32,668 nucleotides of DNA from an uncultured Oribacterium sp. (GCA_934279105.1 CAKQWR010000005.1:1-32668), one strand, 5' to 3'; positions 16,800-25,989 are shown, counted from the first letter of the stretch. The notes: generated from the sequence alone by a model not told the origin. Numbers and translations: made by a program.

Positions 16800-18122
16800 A
16801 TGGTTGGACGATTGTTACTGCTGGTTGTGTTGATTTTGATTAATGGACTTTTTTCCTGCGCAGAGATAGCCGTGCTGCAGGTCGGTGATGCGAAGCTTCG
16901 TAAGCTGAGTGAGGATGGCAATAAACGTGCAGATAAGCTGCTTCGACTGACGGTCGAACCGGCGAAGTTTCTCTCCACGATCCAGGTGGCGATTACCCTG
17001 GCCGGCTTTCTGTCCTCTGCGTTTGCCGCAGACAGCTTTGCAAAGCCACTCACAGAAGTGGTACTGATGACTGGGCTTCCGGTTGCACGCGATGTGGTCG
17101 AGAATATCGCGATTATCCTGATCACGATGATTCTTTCCTATGTCAGCATCGTTTTCGGTGAACTGGTTCCGAAGCGATTGGCGCAGGCATATACTGAAAA
17201 AATTGCGCTCAGCATCGCCGGAATTCTCGATTTCGCATCGACGATTTTTGCGCCGTTTGTATGGCTCCTTACGGCATCCACGAATCATGTGTTGCGTATG
17301 ATGGGAATCAAACCGGAGGATGTCGAGGATAAGGTGTCCGAAGAGGATATCAAACTGATGCTGGATGAGGGCACGGAAAAGGGAACGATCGAAACCGTCG
17401 AAAACGAGATGATTCAGAACGTTTTTGAGTTCAACGATCTGACGGTAGAAGATGTATGCACGCACCGTCCGGATGTGGCGATGCTCTATCTTGAGGATAC
17501 GGATCGCCAGTGGCGAAAGACGATTTACAGTCACCGTTATGCCATCTATCCGATTTGCGGAGAGGATGACGATGATATCGTCGGTGTACTTGATACGAAG
17601 GATTATTTCCGTCTGCCGGATCAGTCTCGCGGTAATGTCATGAAGAACGCGGTCGATAAGCCGTTCTTTGTGTCACAGAATATGAAGGTTTCTGATCTTT
17701 TTGCGACGATGAAGCGTACGCGTAAGTATTATGCCATCGTCATCGATGAGTATGGTGGTATGACCGGTATCGTTACGGTTCATGACCTGATCGAAGCGCT
17801 CGTAGGTGATCTTCAGGATGCGGATGAAGTTCCGGAGCCGGAGCCGATCGAAGCCATCGGAGAGAATGAGTGGATCGTACTCGGTACGGCAGATATCGAA
17901 GATGTAAATGAAAAATTAAAGGTAAATATCCCGACGGAGGATGCAGATACCTTCGGCGGCTATCTGATGGGCATCATCGGCACCGTGCCGGATGACGGAA
18001 GCTCTTTTCATCTCGAGACAGACGAACTGAATGTCGATGTTGCGTATATTAAGAACCGACGTATCGGAAAAACGATCGTCCGGAAAAAGGTGAAGGAAGA
18101 CGAAGCTGCGGAAGAGAAATAA
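16800..18122 (+). CDS. CNNM/CorC-HlyC family membrane protein with CBS pair
   Basis: Membrane protein of 440 residues with three modules in order. A DUF21/CNNM transmembrane domain (about residues 1-190) contains GLFSCAEIAVL and GELVPKRLA. A CBS pair follows (about 205-330, with YAIYPICGEDDDDIVGVLDTKDYF and YYAIVIDEYGGMTGIVTVHDLIEALVGD). A C-terminal CorC_HlyC domain ends the protein. The family is linked to Mg2+/Co2+ efflux or homeostasis, and the older name haemolysin is misleading. The ATG at 16800 is 14 bases after GGAGG; an in-frame GTG at 16785 is a possible alternative. No clear promoter or terminator was seen. Confidence 0.92.
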   Translation: MVGRLLLLVVLILINGLFSCAEIAVLQVGDAKLRKLSEDGNKRADKLLRLTVEPAKFLSTIQVAITLAGFLSSAFAADSFAKPLTEVVLMTGLPVARDVVENIAIILITMILSYVSIVFGELVPKRLAQAYTEKIALSIAGILDFASTIFAPFVWLLTASTNHVLRMMGIKPEDVEDKVSEEDIKLMLDEGTEKGTIETVENEMIQNVFEFNDLTVEDVCTHRPDVAMLYLEDTDRQWRKTIYSHRYAIYPICGEDDDDIVGVLDTKDYFRLPDQSRGNVMKNAVDKPFFVSQNMKVSDLFATMKRTRKYYAIVIDEYGGMTGIVTVHDLIEALVGDLQDADEVPEPEPIEAIGENEWIVLGTADIEDVNEKLKVNIPTEDADTFGGYLMGIIGTVPDDGSSFHLETDELNVDVAYIKNRRIGKTIVRKKVKEDEAAEEK

Positions 18123-18212
18123 ACTCTGATTCGATTTTTGGGCGAAGTGGAGCGCATGCAGGGGCTGCAGAGCGTTCGGACTCCTCCCCTTTTAATGGGA
18201 AATTATGATCAT

Positions 18213-18237
18213 CTTTTTCATAGAGATATGCTATACT
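18213..18237 (+). promoter_or_regulatory. Extended -10 promoter of the NUDIX gene
   Basis: The TGC-TATACT element (18229-18237) is an extended -10 box. The -35 region is poor. The start codon lies 35 bases downstream. Confidence 0.55.
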
Positions 18238-18272
18238 ATCCTCGTGTGCGTAAAGCACAGGAGGATAGTGTT

Positions 18273-18830
18273 ATGTTAAATGAAAATAATGCAGAGAAGC
18301 CGGTAAAACTAATTGAGCGGAAGCTTGCTTACCAGGGGAAAGTGATTACAGTCTATGATGACTATGTGGATGTAGGCGGTCATAAGACGCACTGGGATTT
18401 CATCCATCATAAGGGAGCAGCTGCGGTTCTCCCTGTTCTTCCGGATGGACGGATCCTGATGGTACGTCAGTTCCGTCATGCACTGGACCGTTATACGCTG
18501 GAGATTCCGGCAGGTAAACGCGATCGGGAGGATGAACCATTTGAGGAGTGCGCGATGCGTGAACTGGAGGAGGAGACCGGATATAAGACGGATCACCTCG
18601 ACTTCCTTCTGTATGTCAATACAACCATTGCATTTCTGGATGAGAAAATCGGCATCTATGTTGCAGACCATCTGGAAAAAGGAAACGTTCACTGGGATGA
18701 GGATGAGGAACTCGGCGTGGAGGCCTGGGAACTCAAGGATCTTCAGCAGCTGATTTATGAGGGCAAGATGACCGATGGAAAAACGGTTGCTGCGATCATG
18801 ACCTATGCTGCGAAATATCATAAGAATTAA
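18273..18830 (+). CDS. NUDIX hydrolase, ADP-ribose pyrophosphatase-like
   Basis: Cytosolic hydrolase of 185 residues that likely cleaves ADP-ribose or related nucleoside diphosphates to AMP and a phosphate ester. The Nudix box spans about 81-104 with RELEEETGY (96-104) and E88. The first spacer is one residue longer than the textbook GX5E. The preceding LEIPAGK and the VRQFRHALDRYTLE segment are typical of the NudF group. AGGAGG precedes the ATG at 18273. The frame extends to 18138, but that part overlaps the promoter. Confidence 0.9.
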   Translation: MLNENNAEKPVKLIERKLAYQGKVITVYDDYVDVGGHKTHWDFIHHKGAAAVLPVLPDGRILMVRQFRHALDRYTLEIPAGKRDREDEPFEECAMRELEEETGYKTDHLDFLLYVNTTIAFLDEKIGIYVADHLEKGNVHWDEDEELGVEAWELKDLQQLIYEGKMTDGKTVAAIMTYAAKYHKN

Positions 18831-18839
18831 TGTACTTAA

Positions 18840-18870
18840 CGGGGCTTTCGAATATAAGCCCCGATTGGTT
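18840..18870 (+). terminator. Probable terminator after the NUDIX gene
   Basis: CGGGGCTT (18840-18847) and AAGCCCCG (18856-18863) form a perfect 8-bp GC-rich stem with an 8-base loop. The following ATTGGTTT is a modest T-run. Confidence 0.55.
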
Positions 18871-18935
18871 TGGATACGGATATCATAGTTTGAGATAAAA
18901 ACGATAGAGATAGAAGCGACAAGAGAGGAAACGTT

Positions 18936-19466
18936 ATGAAGAGAGAGCATTTGGAAGATTATGTACTGACCATTCCGGATTTCCCACAGAAGGGCATCAT
19001 GTTCCGTGATATCACATCTCTGGTGCAGGATCCGGATGGACTGCAGGATGCAGTCGATGGTTTGATCAAGGCCCTGGAAGGTATTGACTTCGACGTTGTG
19101 CTGGGTCTGGAGTCCAGAGGATTCATTTTCGGAACCGCCATCGCCTATGCGATGCATAAGGGCTTCGTACCGGTACGGAAGAAGGGCAAACTTCCGAGAG
19201 AAACCGTTTCCGCGAAGTATGACCTGGAGTATGGTCAGGCTGAAATCGAGATTCACAAGGATGCAATCAAGCCGGGAGAGAAGGTTGTCATCGTAGATGA
19301 TCTGATTGCAACCGGTGGTACACTGGCAGCGGCTTGTAAACTGGTAGAGCAGCTGCAGGGCGAGGTTGCACAGATTGCCGTAGTGATGGAGCTTGCCGGC
19401 TTACATGGTCGTGATCAGCTTCGGAAGTATCCGCTGACCTCTCTGATTACCTACGAGGGAAAATAA
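18936..19466 (+). CDS. apt: Adenine phosphoribosyltransferase
   Basis: Purine-salvage enzyme making AMP from adenine and PRPP, 176 residues. The PRPP-binding loop VVIVDDLIATGGT is at 117-129. The N-terminal IPDFPQKGIMFRDIT and the LGLESRGFIFG segment are diagnostic of Apt. GAGAGGAAACGTT precedes the ATG. Its stop codon shares one base with the start of the next gene, implying translational coupling. Apt near rel is a common arrangement in Clostridia. Confidence 0.97.
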   Translation: MKREHLEDYVLTIPDFPQKGIMFRDITSLVQDPDGLQDAVDGLIKALEGIDFDVVLGLESRGFIFGTAIAYAMHKGFVPVRKKGKLPRETVSAKYDLEYGQAEIEIHKDAIKPGEKVVIVDDLIATGGTLAAACKLVEQLQGEVAQIAVVMELAGLHGRDQLRKYPLTSLITYEGK

Positions 19467-19969
19467 TGGGACAGGAACTTACGAAGTCGGATGTAGAGAA
19501 AATCCAGGCCGAGATCGACCATCGAAAGCTGGTGTTACGTCCGCAGATTACGAAGGAAATTGCAGAGGCGGCAGCGCAGGGCGACCGTTCAGAGAATTTC
19601 GAATATTACGCTGCGAAAAAGGCCAATCGTGAGAATAACGGCCGCATCAACTATTTGGAGCGTGTACTTCGCTTCGGCCGTATCATCGATGATTCTTCGA
19701 AGGACGATGAAGTCGGGCTCAATAATACGGTCACCTTATATTTCGAAGAAGACGATGAGGAAGAGATTTACCGTATCGTGACGTCCATTCGTGGAAACAG
19801 TATTCATGGACTGATTTCAAACGAGTCTCCGATCGGGCGTGCCATCATGGGACATAAGGTGGGTGACCGCTGCGAGGTCCGGATGGATAATGGGATGAGC
19901 TATTACGTTGTGATTCGAAATATCGAAAACACCGGCGAAGCAGAGGACGACCAGATCAAGGCATTCTGA
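19466..19969 (+). CDS. GreA/GreB-family transcription elongation factor
   Basis: 167-residue factor that rescues backtracked RNA polymerase by stimulating transcript cleavage. An N-terminal antiparallel coiled coil (about 1-80) has the acidic tip GDRSENFEYYAA (39-50), with D40 and E43 at the catalytic positions. The C-terminal FKBP-like domain contains SPIGRAIMGHKVGDRCEV. It diverges from standard GreA, so the genome may also hold a canonical copy; I give no symbol for that reason. It is translationally coupled to apt. Confidence 0.9.
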   Translation: MGQELTKSDVEKIQAEIDHRKLVLRPQITKEIAEAAAQGDRSENFEYYAAKKANRENNGRINYLERVLRFGRIIDDSSKDDEVGLNNTVTLYFEEDDEEEIYRIVTSIRGNSIHGLISNESPIGRAIMGHKVGDRCEVRMDNGMSYYVVIRNIENTGEAEDDQIKAF

Positions 19970-19999
19970 CAGGTCGTACAGAGAAGAAAAGAGATAAGC

Positions 20000-20086
20000 A
20001 AAGAGGCTGTTGAGAGGAACAGAAGGAGCGGTATCCGATATACATCGGAAGCGCTGCCGGTCGGGTTCCTGCAACAGCCTCTTTTT
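20000..20086 (+). terminator. Long structured terminator between convergent genes
   Basis: The outer arms 20000-20012 and 20072-20084 form a perfect 13-bp stem followed by a T-run. Inside, 20016-20020 pairs with 20065-20069, AGCG (20027-20030) pairs with CGCT (20052-20055), and CCGAT/ATCGG (20035-20048) closes a 4-base loop. It is longer than a normal terminator and separates the Gre gene from the convergent CBS gene. It could also be processed into a stable RNA. Confidence 0.75.
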
Positions 20087-20093
20087 ATAAGAT

Positions 20094-20534
20094 TTAGATG
20101 ACTTTTTTAACGGCTTCGAGAAGCGCATTCTTGATATCCGAATGTTCGTAAAGGTAATTGATCAGTTCCTTTCGGCGAATCATACCGATGAAATGATCGG
20201 AATCATCGACGACCGGAACGAAATTCTGCCGGGAAGCCCGCTTCATGAGATCTTCCATGGTGGCGTTGATTTTTACCGGCTCATAATGATTTTTCATAGG
20301 AATATCGACGACTCGGATTTTTTCTGTGTTTTTCAGATCCATGTTGAGGTGATTCTTGATCTCCCAGAGGAGATCACCCTCGGTCATGGTGCCGAAGTAT
20401 TTGCCATCCTTCGTAAGGATGGGAATGGTTGAGTAACGATGGAACTCCATTTTTTCGAGTGCCTGTCGTAAGGTGTTATCTTCCTCGAGATATGCGACAT
20501 CACATTTCGGTGTCAGGAAGAATAATATATTCAT
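20094..20534 (-). CDS. CBS-pair domain protein
   Basis: Stand-alone CBS pair of 146 residues. CBS1 spans about 8-60 (RQALEKMEFHRYSTIPILTKDGKYFGTMTEGDLLWEI), and CBS2 about 75-130 (ASRQNFVPVVDDSDHFIGMIRRKELINYL). Such proteins bind adenine nucleotides and act as energy or signal sensors for partners that cannot be named here. CCTCC on the plus strand at 20541-20545 is its GGAGG ribosome site. It is monocistronic on the minus strand, convergent with the Gre gene and divergent from rel. Confidence 0.88.
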   Translation of the reverse strand: MNILFFLTPKCDVAYLEEDNTLRQALEKMEFHRYSTIPILTKDGKYFGTMTEGDLLWEIKNHLNMDLKNTEKIRVVDIPMKNHYEPVKINATMEDLMKRASRQNFVPVVDDSDHFIGMIRRKELINYLYEHSDIKNALLEAVKKVI

Positions 20535-20676
20535 GAAACGTCCTCCATATATTTTCGATACTATGTTTATTTTAATCGAAAGGTATGTACAAGCTATGAC
20601 TGAATAGTTAAAAATTCATAAAGATTGTATGGATATTTGTACATAATGGGGCAAAAATGAAAAGATGACACTTTTT

Positions 20677-20705
20677 TTGACATTATTACGTTCAAATAGT
20701 AAAAT
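20677..20705 (+). promoter_or_regulatory. Strong promoter of rel
   Basis: A perfect TTGACA (20677-20682) and TAAAAT (20700-20705) are separated by 17 bases. The leader is about 50 bases long. Confidence 0.8.
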
Positions 20706-20764
20706 TTAGTATTGACTATAACTTTAAAAGTAGAATTCTGTGCGATCCTGTCAGGAGGGTGCCG

Positions 20765-23050
20765 GTGTTAGTCTACTGTGAGGATAAAGCTATGATGACA
20801 GAGGAAGAAGTAGTACTGGAACGTCCAGCGGATAATACGCCGCCGGAGGAATTATATCAGGAGCTGATCAAGGCGATCCGTGCCTATCATCCATCAGATG
20901 ATCTCAGCATGATCGAGAAGGCCTATAAGGTGGCCAGAGAACAGCATAAGGATCAGAAACGTAAATCGGGTGAACCATATATTATTCACCCTCTTTGTGT
21001 TGCCATCATTCTCGCAGATCTCCAGATGGATAAGGAAACCATCGCAGCGGGACTTCTGCACGATGTTGTAGAAGATACCGGCATGACGCTGGATGAAATT
21101 ACGAAGGAATTCAATTCGGATGTTGCACTGCTGGTGGATGGCGTCACGAAGCTGACGCAGTTAAATCTCAATACCGATAAGGTCGAGATGCAGGCAGAGA
21201 ATCTTCGTAAGATGTTTGTTTCGATGGCGAAGGATATTCGTGTCATCATCATTAAGCTCGCGGACCGCCTTCATAATCTTCGTACCCTGGAATACCAGAC
21301 ACCGGCGAAGCAGAAGGAGAAGGCACGCGAGTCCCTCGAAATTTATTCACCACTCGCAGAGCGTCTCGGTATCAGTAAGATTAAAATCGAGATGGATGAT
21401 CTGTCACTGAAGTATCTCGAGCCGGATATCTACTATGATCTTGCGGCGAAGGTCAACCTGAAGAAGGAAGCCAGAGAGGCGCGTATCCGGAGCATTGTCA
21501 GCGAAGTCTCGAAGCATATCAAGGAGTCGGGCATCGATGCTGAAATCAGTGGTCGTGTGAAGCACTTCTTCTCCATCTATCGTAAGATGGTGAATCAGAA
21601 TAAGACCATCGACCAGATCTATGATCTGTTCGCGATCCGTATCATCGTGGAGACGGTGCGTGACTGTTATGCAGCGCTCGGTGTGATCCATGAGATGTAT
21701 ACGCCGATTCCGGGCCGATTCAAGGACTATATTGCGAGGCCGAAGCCGAACATGTACCAGTCACTGCATACGACGGTCATCGGCTCCGATGGTGTGCCGT
21801 TCGAGATTCAGATCCGTACCTTCGAGATGCATCGTACGGCGGAGTTTGGTATCGCGGCGCACTGGAAGTATAAGGAATCCGGCGGATCGAAGGAAAAGGC
21901 CAGTGAACAGGAAGACGTGAAGATGAACTGGCTGCATGAGATCCTCGAGTGGCAGAAGGACGAGTCCGATTCGAAGGAATTCATGAACATGGTCAAGTCC
22001 GACCTCAATCTCTTTAACGAGAATGTTTTCTGCTTTACCCCAACCGGTGATGTTAAGAACCTGCCGGCTGGTTCCTGCCCGATCGATTTCGCTTATGCTA
22101 TTCACTCGGCGGTTGGCAACAAGATGGTCGGCGCGAAGGTCAACGATAAGCTGGTGCCGGTCACCTATCAGCTGAAAAATGGTGACCGTGTCGATATCAT
22201 TACCTCGCAGAACTCCAGAGGCCCGAGCCGTGACTGGCTGAAGATCTGTAAGTCGACACAGGCGAAGAATAAGATCAATCAGTGGTTTAAGCATGAGCAG
22301 AAGGATGAAAACATCGAGCGTGGTAAAGATCTTCTCACGAGCTATGCGAAGTCGAAGGGTTATAACCTCGGCGAGCTGACGAAGCCGGAGTATGTGGAGG
22401 GTGTGATCCGACGCTACAGCTATACCGACTGGGAGTCCATGCTGGCATCGGTGGGTCGCGGCGGTCTCAAGGAGTCACAGGTCATCGCAAAGCTCATCGA
22501 GCTGAAGCATAAGCAGGATGAGGCCAATGTTTCGGACGAGGATATCCTGCATAACATCGAGGGCATGACGAAGAAGCCGGAGGTTATCCGGAAGTCGAAA
22601 TCCGGTATCGTGGTGAAGGGAATTCATGACCTGGCAGTGCGCTATGCGAAGTGCTGTTCGCCGGTGCCGGGCGATGAAATCGTCGGTTTCGTCACCCGTG
22701 GTCGTGGTATCACGATCCATCGTACGGACTGCATCAATATGATGAACCTGCCGGAGGACGAGAAGGCACGTCTTATCGAGGCGGAGTGGCAGTCTGATAA
22801 TACACAGGAAACCTATGCAACCGAGCTCGAGATTTTTACGACGAATCGTGTCGGACTTCTCGTAGATGTATCGAAGGTGCTGACGGATGCAAACATCGAC
22901 ATCAAGTCCCTGACCTCTCGCGTCGGCAAGAATGAAAAGGCGACCATCACACTTTCCTTCGACATTCACAACAAGGAAGAACTCACGTCGCTGGTCTCCA
23001 AGCTTCGTAAGATCCATGGCATTTTAGACATCGAAAGAGCACAAGGTTAA
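20765..23050 (+). CDS. rel: Bifunctional (p)ppGpp synthetase/hydrolase
   Basis: Stringent-response enzyme of 761 residues that makes and degrades (p)ppGpp. The modules in order are: HD hydrolase with HPLCVAIIL and AGLLHDVVEDT (HD pair at about 99-100); synthetase with DLFAIRIIV and YIARPKPNMYQSLHT; TGS with FTPTGDVKNLPAGSCPIDFAYAIHS; a zinc-finger/helical region with AVRYAKCCSPVPGDEIVGF; and a C-terminal ACT domain. An intact HD motif suggests hydrolysis is active. I chose the GTG at 20765, six bases after AGGAGG. An ATG at 20792 after GAGG is an alternative that would shorten the N-terminus by nine residues. Confidence 0.95.
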   Translation: MLVYCEDKAMMTEEEVVLERPADNTPPEELYQELIKAIRAYHPSDDLSMIEKAYKVAREQHKDQKRKSGEPYIIHPLCVAIILADLQMDKETIAAGLLHDVVEDTGMTLDEITKEFNSDVALLVDGVTKLTQLNLNTDKVEMQAENLRKMFVSMAKDIRVIIIKLADRLHNLRTLEYQTPAKQKEKARESLEIYSPLAERLGISKIKIEMDDLSLKYLEPDIYYDLAAKVNLKKEAREARIRSIVSEVSKHIKESGIDAEISGRVKHFFSIYRKMVNQNKTIDQIYDLFAIRIIVETVRDCYAALGVIHEMYTPIPGRFKDYIARPKPNMYQSLHTTVIGSDGVPFEIQIRTFEMHRTAEFGIAAHWKYKESGGSKEKASEQEDVKMNWLHEILEWQKDESDSKEFMNMVKSDLNLFNENVFCFTPTGDVKNLPAGSCPIDFAYAIHSAVGNKMVGAKVNDKLVPVTYQLKNGDRVDIITSQNSRGPSRDWLKICKSTQAKNKINQWFKHEQKDENIERGKDLLTSYAKSKGYNLGELTKPEYVEGVIRRYSYTDWESMLASVGRGGLKESQVIAKLIELKHKQDEANVSDEDILHNIEGMTKKPEVIRKSKSGIVVKGIHDLAVRYAKCCSPVPGDEIVGFVTRGRGITIHRTDCINMMNLPEDEKARLIEAEWQSDNTQETYATELEIFTTNRVGLLVDVSKVLTDANIDIKSLTSRVGKNEKATITLSFDIHNKEELTSLVSKLRKIHGILDIERAQG

Positions 23051-23132
23051 TCAGCAGAGAGCACCGGAGGCGAAGGCAGGGGATTCCTGCGTATCACCGC
23101 TGTACTCTCCGTATGGTCTCTTCGGAGGAAGT

Positions 23133-23828
23133 ATGTTAAAAGTATCGAAATATGTAACGGGTGTGGTGCAGACAAATGTTTATTTCTGCTACGATGACGA
23201 GACGCGTGAATGTGTCATCATCGATCCGGCAGCCAACGCACCGCGTATTATAAAAATCGCAGAGGAGGAGCTCCACCTTACACCGGTGGCGATTCTTCTC
23301 ACGCATGGTCATTTCGACCATATTATGGCAGCGAAGGATGTCGCCACACATTTCGCGGTGAAGATGTTCGCCTGTGAAGATGAGGCAGAGACGCTTGCGG
23401 ATCCGAAGCGGAATCTGAGTGGGAATTTTGGTGTCGAAATCGCACTGAAGCCTGGGGAGTATGAGACGTTCCGGGATGGAGATGTGCTTCATTATCTTGG
23501 AAGAGAGTGGAAGGTGCTGGAAACGCCGGGCCATACGCCGGGCTCCTGCTGCTTCTATATCGCAGATGGCTTATCGTTCCGGAAAGAAGGCGAAGCGGAA
23601 CCGAAGATCTATCCGGTACTATTTTCCGGCGACACCCTATTTAAGGAGTCTTTCGGACGCACGGATTTTCCGGGCGGATCGCAGGATGCCATCGTGAAGA
23701 ACATCGTGCAGAAGCTGCTGGTACTGCCGGCGGATACGAGTGTGTTCCCGGGGCATGAGGCGCAGAGCTCAATCGGAAATGAGCAGAAGTATAATCCGGC
23801 CGTTTTCTTAGGCAAGGTAAATCTTTAA
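23133..23828 (+). CDS. MBL-fold metallo-hydrolase (glyoxalase II-like)
   Basis: Metallo-beta-lactamase-fold hydrolase of 231 residues. It has the dinuclear metal motif THGHFDH (H58, H60, D62, H63), then H134 in GHTPGS, D167 in SGDTLF and H208 in PGH. It resembles hydroxyacylglutathione hydrolases but lacks their long C-terminal domain, so a thioesterase or generic hydrolase role is likely; the substrate is not known. TCGGAGGAAGT precedes the ATG. The 82-base gap to rel has no strong terminator, so co-transcription is likely. Confidence 0.92.
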   Translation: MLKVSKYVTGVVQTNVYFCYDDETRECVIIDPAANAPRIIKIAEEELHLTPVAILLTHGHFDHIMAAKDVATHFAVKMFACEDEAETLADPKRNLSGNFGVEIALKPGEYETFRDGDVLHYLGREWKVLETPGHTPGSCCFYIADGLSFRKEGEAEPKIYPVLFSGDTLFKESFGRTDFPGGSQDAIVKNIVQKLLVLPADTSVFPGHEAQSSIGNEQKYNPAVFLGKVNL

Positions 23829-23834
23829 ATGGAG

Positions 23835-23871
23835 AAGGGCAGGCGCTGACATAACCGCACCTGTCCTTTTT
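23835..23871 (+). terminator. Terminator after the MBL-fold gene
   Basis: The arms 23835-23843 and 23860-23868 form a 9-bp stem with one G-U pair, followed by five T. Two further base pairs are possible inside the loop. Confidence 0.7.
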
Positions 23872-23901
23872 ACGAGTATATAAAATAAAGAGGTAGAAAC
23901 A

Positions 23902-25704
23902 TTGATTCGATTCGTTTTAGATAGCGTCGCCGCCAGCTATGAGCAGGATATCCGGGAGCTGGTGCAGGCCTTCTATCCGGGGGAAGAATTCGAAATTCGG
24001 ACACCGGAGGGGGTGCATTTCTCGAATACCACGCAGGAGGAGAAAAATGCGCTGAAGCAGGCGCAGGCTACCGGTGAGGTGACGGCAGTAAACAAAAAGT
24101 CGACGAAAAATCGCGCCCGCATGGCCTCTGAGGTCACTCCGGATGGTATGGAGGATGAGAGCATCCGTCTGACCTTTACGGTCGAAGCGGCCGAGCTTCC
24201 ACTGCGCGGCGTTCGAAAGGAAGACAAGTCGGTGATTAAGGCCGAGCTCTATGATACCCTGGTCGGGATGACCGGTAAGGAGCTTCCGTGGGGAGATCTC
24301 ACCGGTATTCGTCCGGTGTCTCTCGTGAGCCCGCTGCTGGATGCGATCCCAGGTCATGTTTTTTCGGATGAAATGCTGGCGAAGATCAAGGAGAATATAC
24401 AGAAAGAGTACTGCATTCGTGGCGAGAAGCTCGATCTGATGGTGGACATCGCGGTGCGCGAGCAGCGTATCCTCGACCGGATCCGCCAGACGACCGGCCG
24501 AAGCTACAAGGACGGCTGGAGTCTGTACATCGGCATTCCGTTCTGTCCGACGCGTTGTCTCTACTGCTCGTTCCTGAGCAATACAATTGATTTCTGGGAG
24601 AAGCGTCTTGGTGAATATATGGAGAATCTTCGGAAGGAGCTGTACTTTACGGTACATCGTATGTGTGGAGAGCTTCATCGTCCGCTGCAGACCATTTACA
24701 TCGGCGGCGGAACGCCGACGGCGCTCGATGAGCATTGGCTGCAGGTTCTGATGGATCTCGTTCACGAAATCTGCGGGGAGGCCAATGTCTCCATTCTGCG
24801 TGACAGCCTTACATCTTCTGAAAATGGAAGGTCGTGTGCGAGTGCCACGTCAGAAGTCTGGACAGACGATGCTGCGTGGATGCATACCGTGACAGGCATG
24901 CCGGGCATCGTTGAGTTTACGGTCGAAGCGGGACGACCGGATTCGATCACGCGGGAGAAGCTGGAAATTCTGAAGGCGGCAGGTGTGGATCGTATTTCGG
25001 TGAATCCGCAAACGTTCTGCCAGAAGACGCTCGATTTAATCGGTCGAAAGCATAGTGTCGAGGAGGTCATCGAGAAGTATCGGCTCGCGCGGGAGCTCGG
25101 ATTCGACAACATCAACATGGACATCATCCTGGGACTGCCGGGGGAGAAGCTGCCGGAGGTGACGCATACACTTTGTGAAATCGGACGGCTGAAGCCGGAC
25201 AGCCTGACGGTACACAGCCTCGCGATCAAACGAGCGGCGCGACTGACACTGGAACGTGATTTCTGGGCAGGTGTATACCGTGCCGGAGATGAACATGAGA
25301 TTCTCGAGGAAACACGACAGCAGGAGAAGGCGGACGAAGCGGACTTCCGCTATCCGGAGATCACGCGCATGATGCTGGCGTCGGAGTATACGGCGGAGCT
25401 TCTGGAGATGAAGCCATACTATCTCTATCGTCAGAAGAACATGGCGGGAAATCTGGAGAATGTCGGCTACTGTGAAGAGGGCAAGGAATGCCTGTATAAT
25501 ATCCTGATGATGGAGGAGAAGCACACCGTGGTCGGCTGTGGCGCCGGCACGAGTACGAAGGTGGTGTTGCCATCCCGCGATGGTGATCTCTACCATAAAC
25601 GGGTGGAGCGTTGTGATAACGGAAAGTCGATTCCGGAGTATCTCGACCATATCGATAAGTTTATCGGACGAAAAGAAAGGATATTTGCCTTATTTGAGGA
25701 TTGA
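23902..25704 (+). CDS. hemZ: Radical-SAM coproporphyrinogen dehydrogenase, HemZ type
   Basis: Radical-SAM enzyme of 600 residues in the HemN/HemZ group, annotated as oxygen-independent oxidation of coproporphyrinogen III in haem synthesis. The 4Fe-4S motif is CPTRCLYC (C215, C219, C222), followed by GGGTPTALD (268-276), VEAGRPDSIT and NMDIILGLPGE. It is about 100 residues longer than usual HemZ (near 490-500). Extra stretches seem to lie at about residues 41-85 and 292-335. The TTG start follows AAAGAGG by eight bases. No other haem gene is nearby. The stop codon overlaps the next promoter's -35 box. Confidence 0.88.
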   Translation: MIRFVLDSVAASYEQDIRELVQAFYPGEEFEIRTPEGVHFSNTTQEEKNALKQAQATGEVTAVNKKSTKNRARMASEVTPDGMEDESIRLTFTVEAAELPLRGVRKEDKSVIKAELYDTLVGMTGKELPWGDLTGIRPVSLVSPLLDAIPGHVFSDEMLAKIKENIQKEYCIRGEKLDLMVDIAVREQRILDRIRQTTGRSYKDGWSLYIGIPFCPTRCLYCSFLSNTIDFWEKRLGEYMENLRKELYFTVHRMCGELHRPLQTIYIGGGTPTALDEHWLQVLMDLVHEICGEANVSILRDSLTSSENGRSCASATSEVWTDDAAWMHTVTGMPGIVEFTVEAGRPDSITREKLEILKAAGVDRISVNPQTFCQKTLDLIGRKHSVEEVIEKYRLARELGFDNINMDIILGLPGEKLPEVTHTLCEIGRLKPDSLTVHSLAIKRAARLTLERDFWAGVYRAGDEHEILEETRQQEKADEADFRYPEITRMMLASEYTAELLEMKPYYLYRQKNMAGNLENVGYCEEGKECLYNILMMEEKHTVVGCGAGTSTKVVLPSRDGDLYHKRVERCDNGKSIPEYLDHIDKFIGRKERIFALFED

Positions 25705-25729
25705 CGGATATAACGAGAAGGCATATAAT
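25701..25729 (+). promoter_or_regulatory. Promoter of the lysine-riboswitch transcript
   Basis: TTGACG (25701-25706) and a perfect TATAAT (25724-25729) are 17 bases apart. The -35 box contains the hemZ stop codon (25702-25704). The leader to the carrier gene is then about 460 bases. Confidence 0.8.
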
Positions 25730-25815
25730 GCTAGGCATGTATCGGACGCTTGGACGAAGAAAGCTGCATACAGCGCTCGAAGGCTGATGCTGACGGTACA
25801 GAAGAAAATTTAACA

Positions 25816-25989
25816 GGTCGACAATAGAGGCGCGTTGATTATCAGTAACTGCATGGAGATTGCATAGTCCATGATATGCAGTGAAAGGATGAGACGCCGA
25901 AACCGGAGCGTGATGCACGCGCACCGAGTTGGGCTGCAGTTTAAGAGATTGCAGACTCTCACAGAAATGTGTTGGAGCTATTGTTTCAT
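25816..25989 (+). ncRNA. Lysine riboswitch aptamer (L box)
   Basis: The conserved L-box elements occur in order. P1 pairs ACAATAG (25821-25827) with CTATTGT (25978-25984). Then come AGAGGCGCG, the internal-loop CAGTAACT, and a P2b hairpin with CATGGA/TCCATG. Next are GAAAGGATGAGACGCCGAAACC, a P3 hairpin GCGTG/CACGC and a P4 hairpin CTGCA/TGCAG. The end is ACTCTCACAGAAATGTGTTGGAGC, with P5 CACA/TGTG. The five-way junction core GAGGCGC...GACGCCGAA...TTGGAG matches the family. Lysine binding should stabilise P1. Confidence 0.95.
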
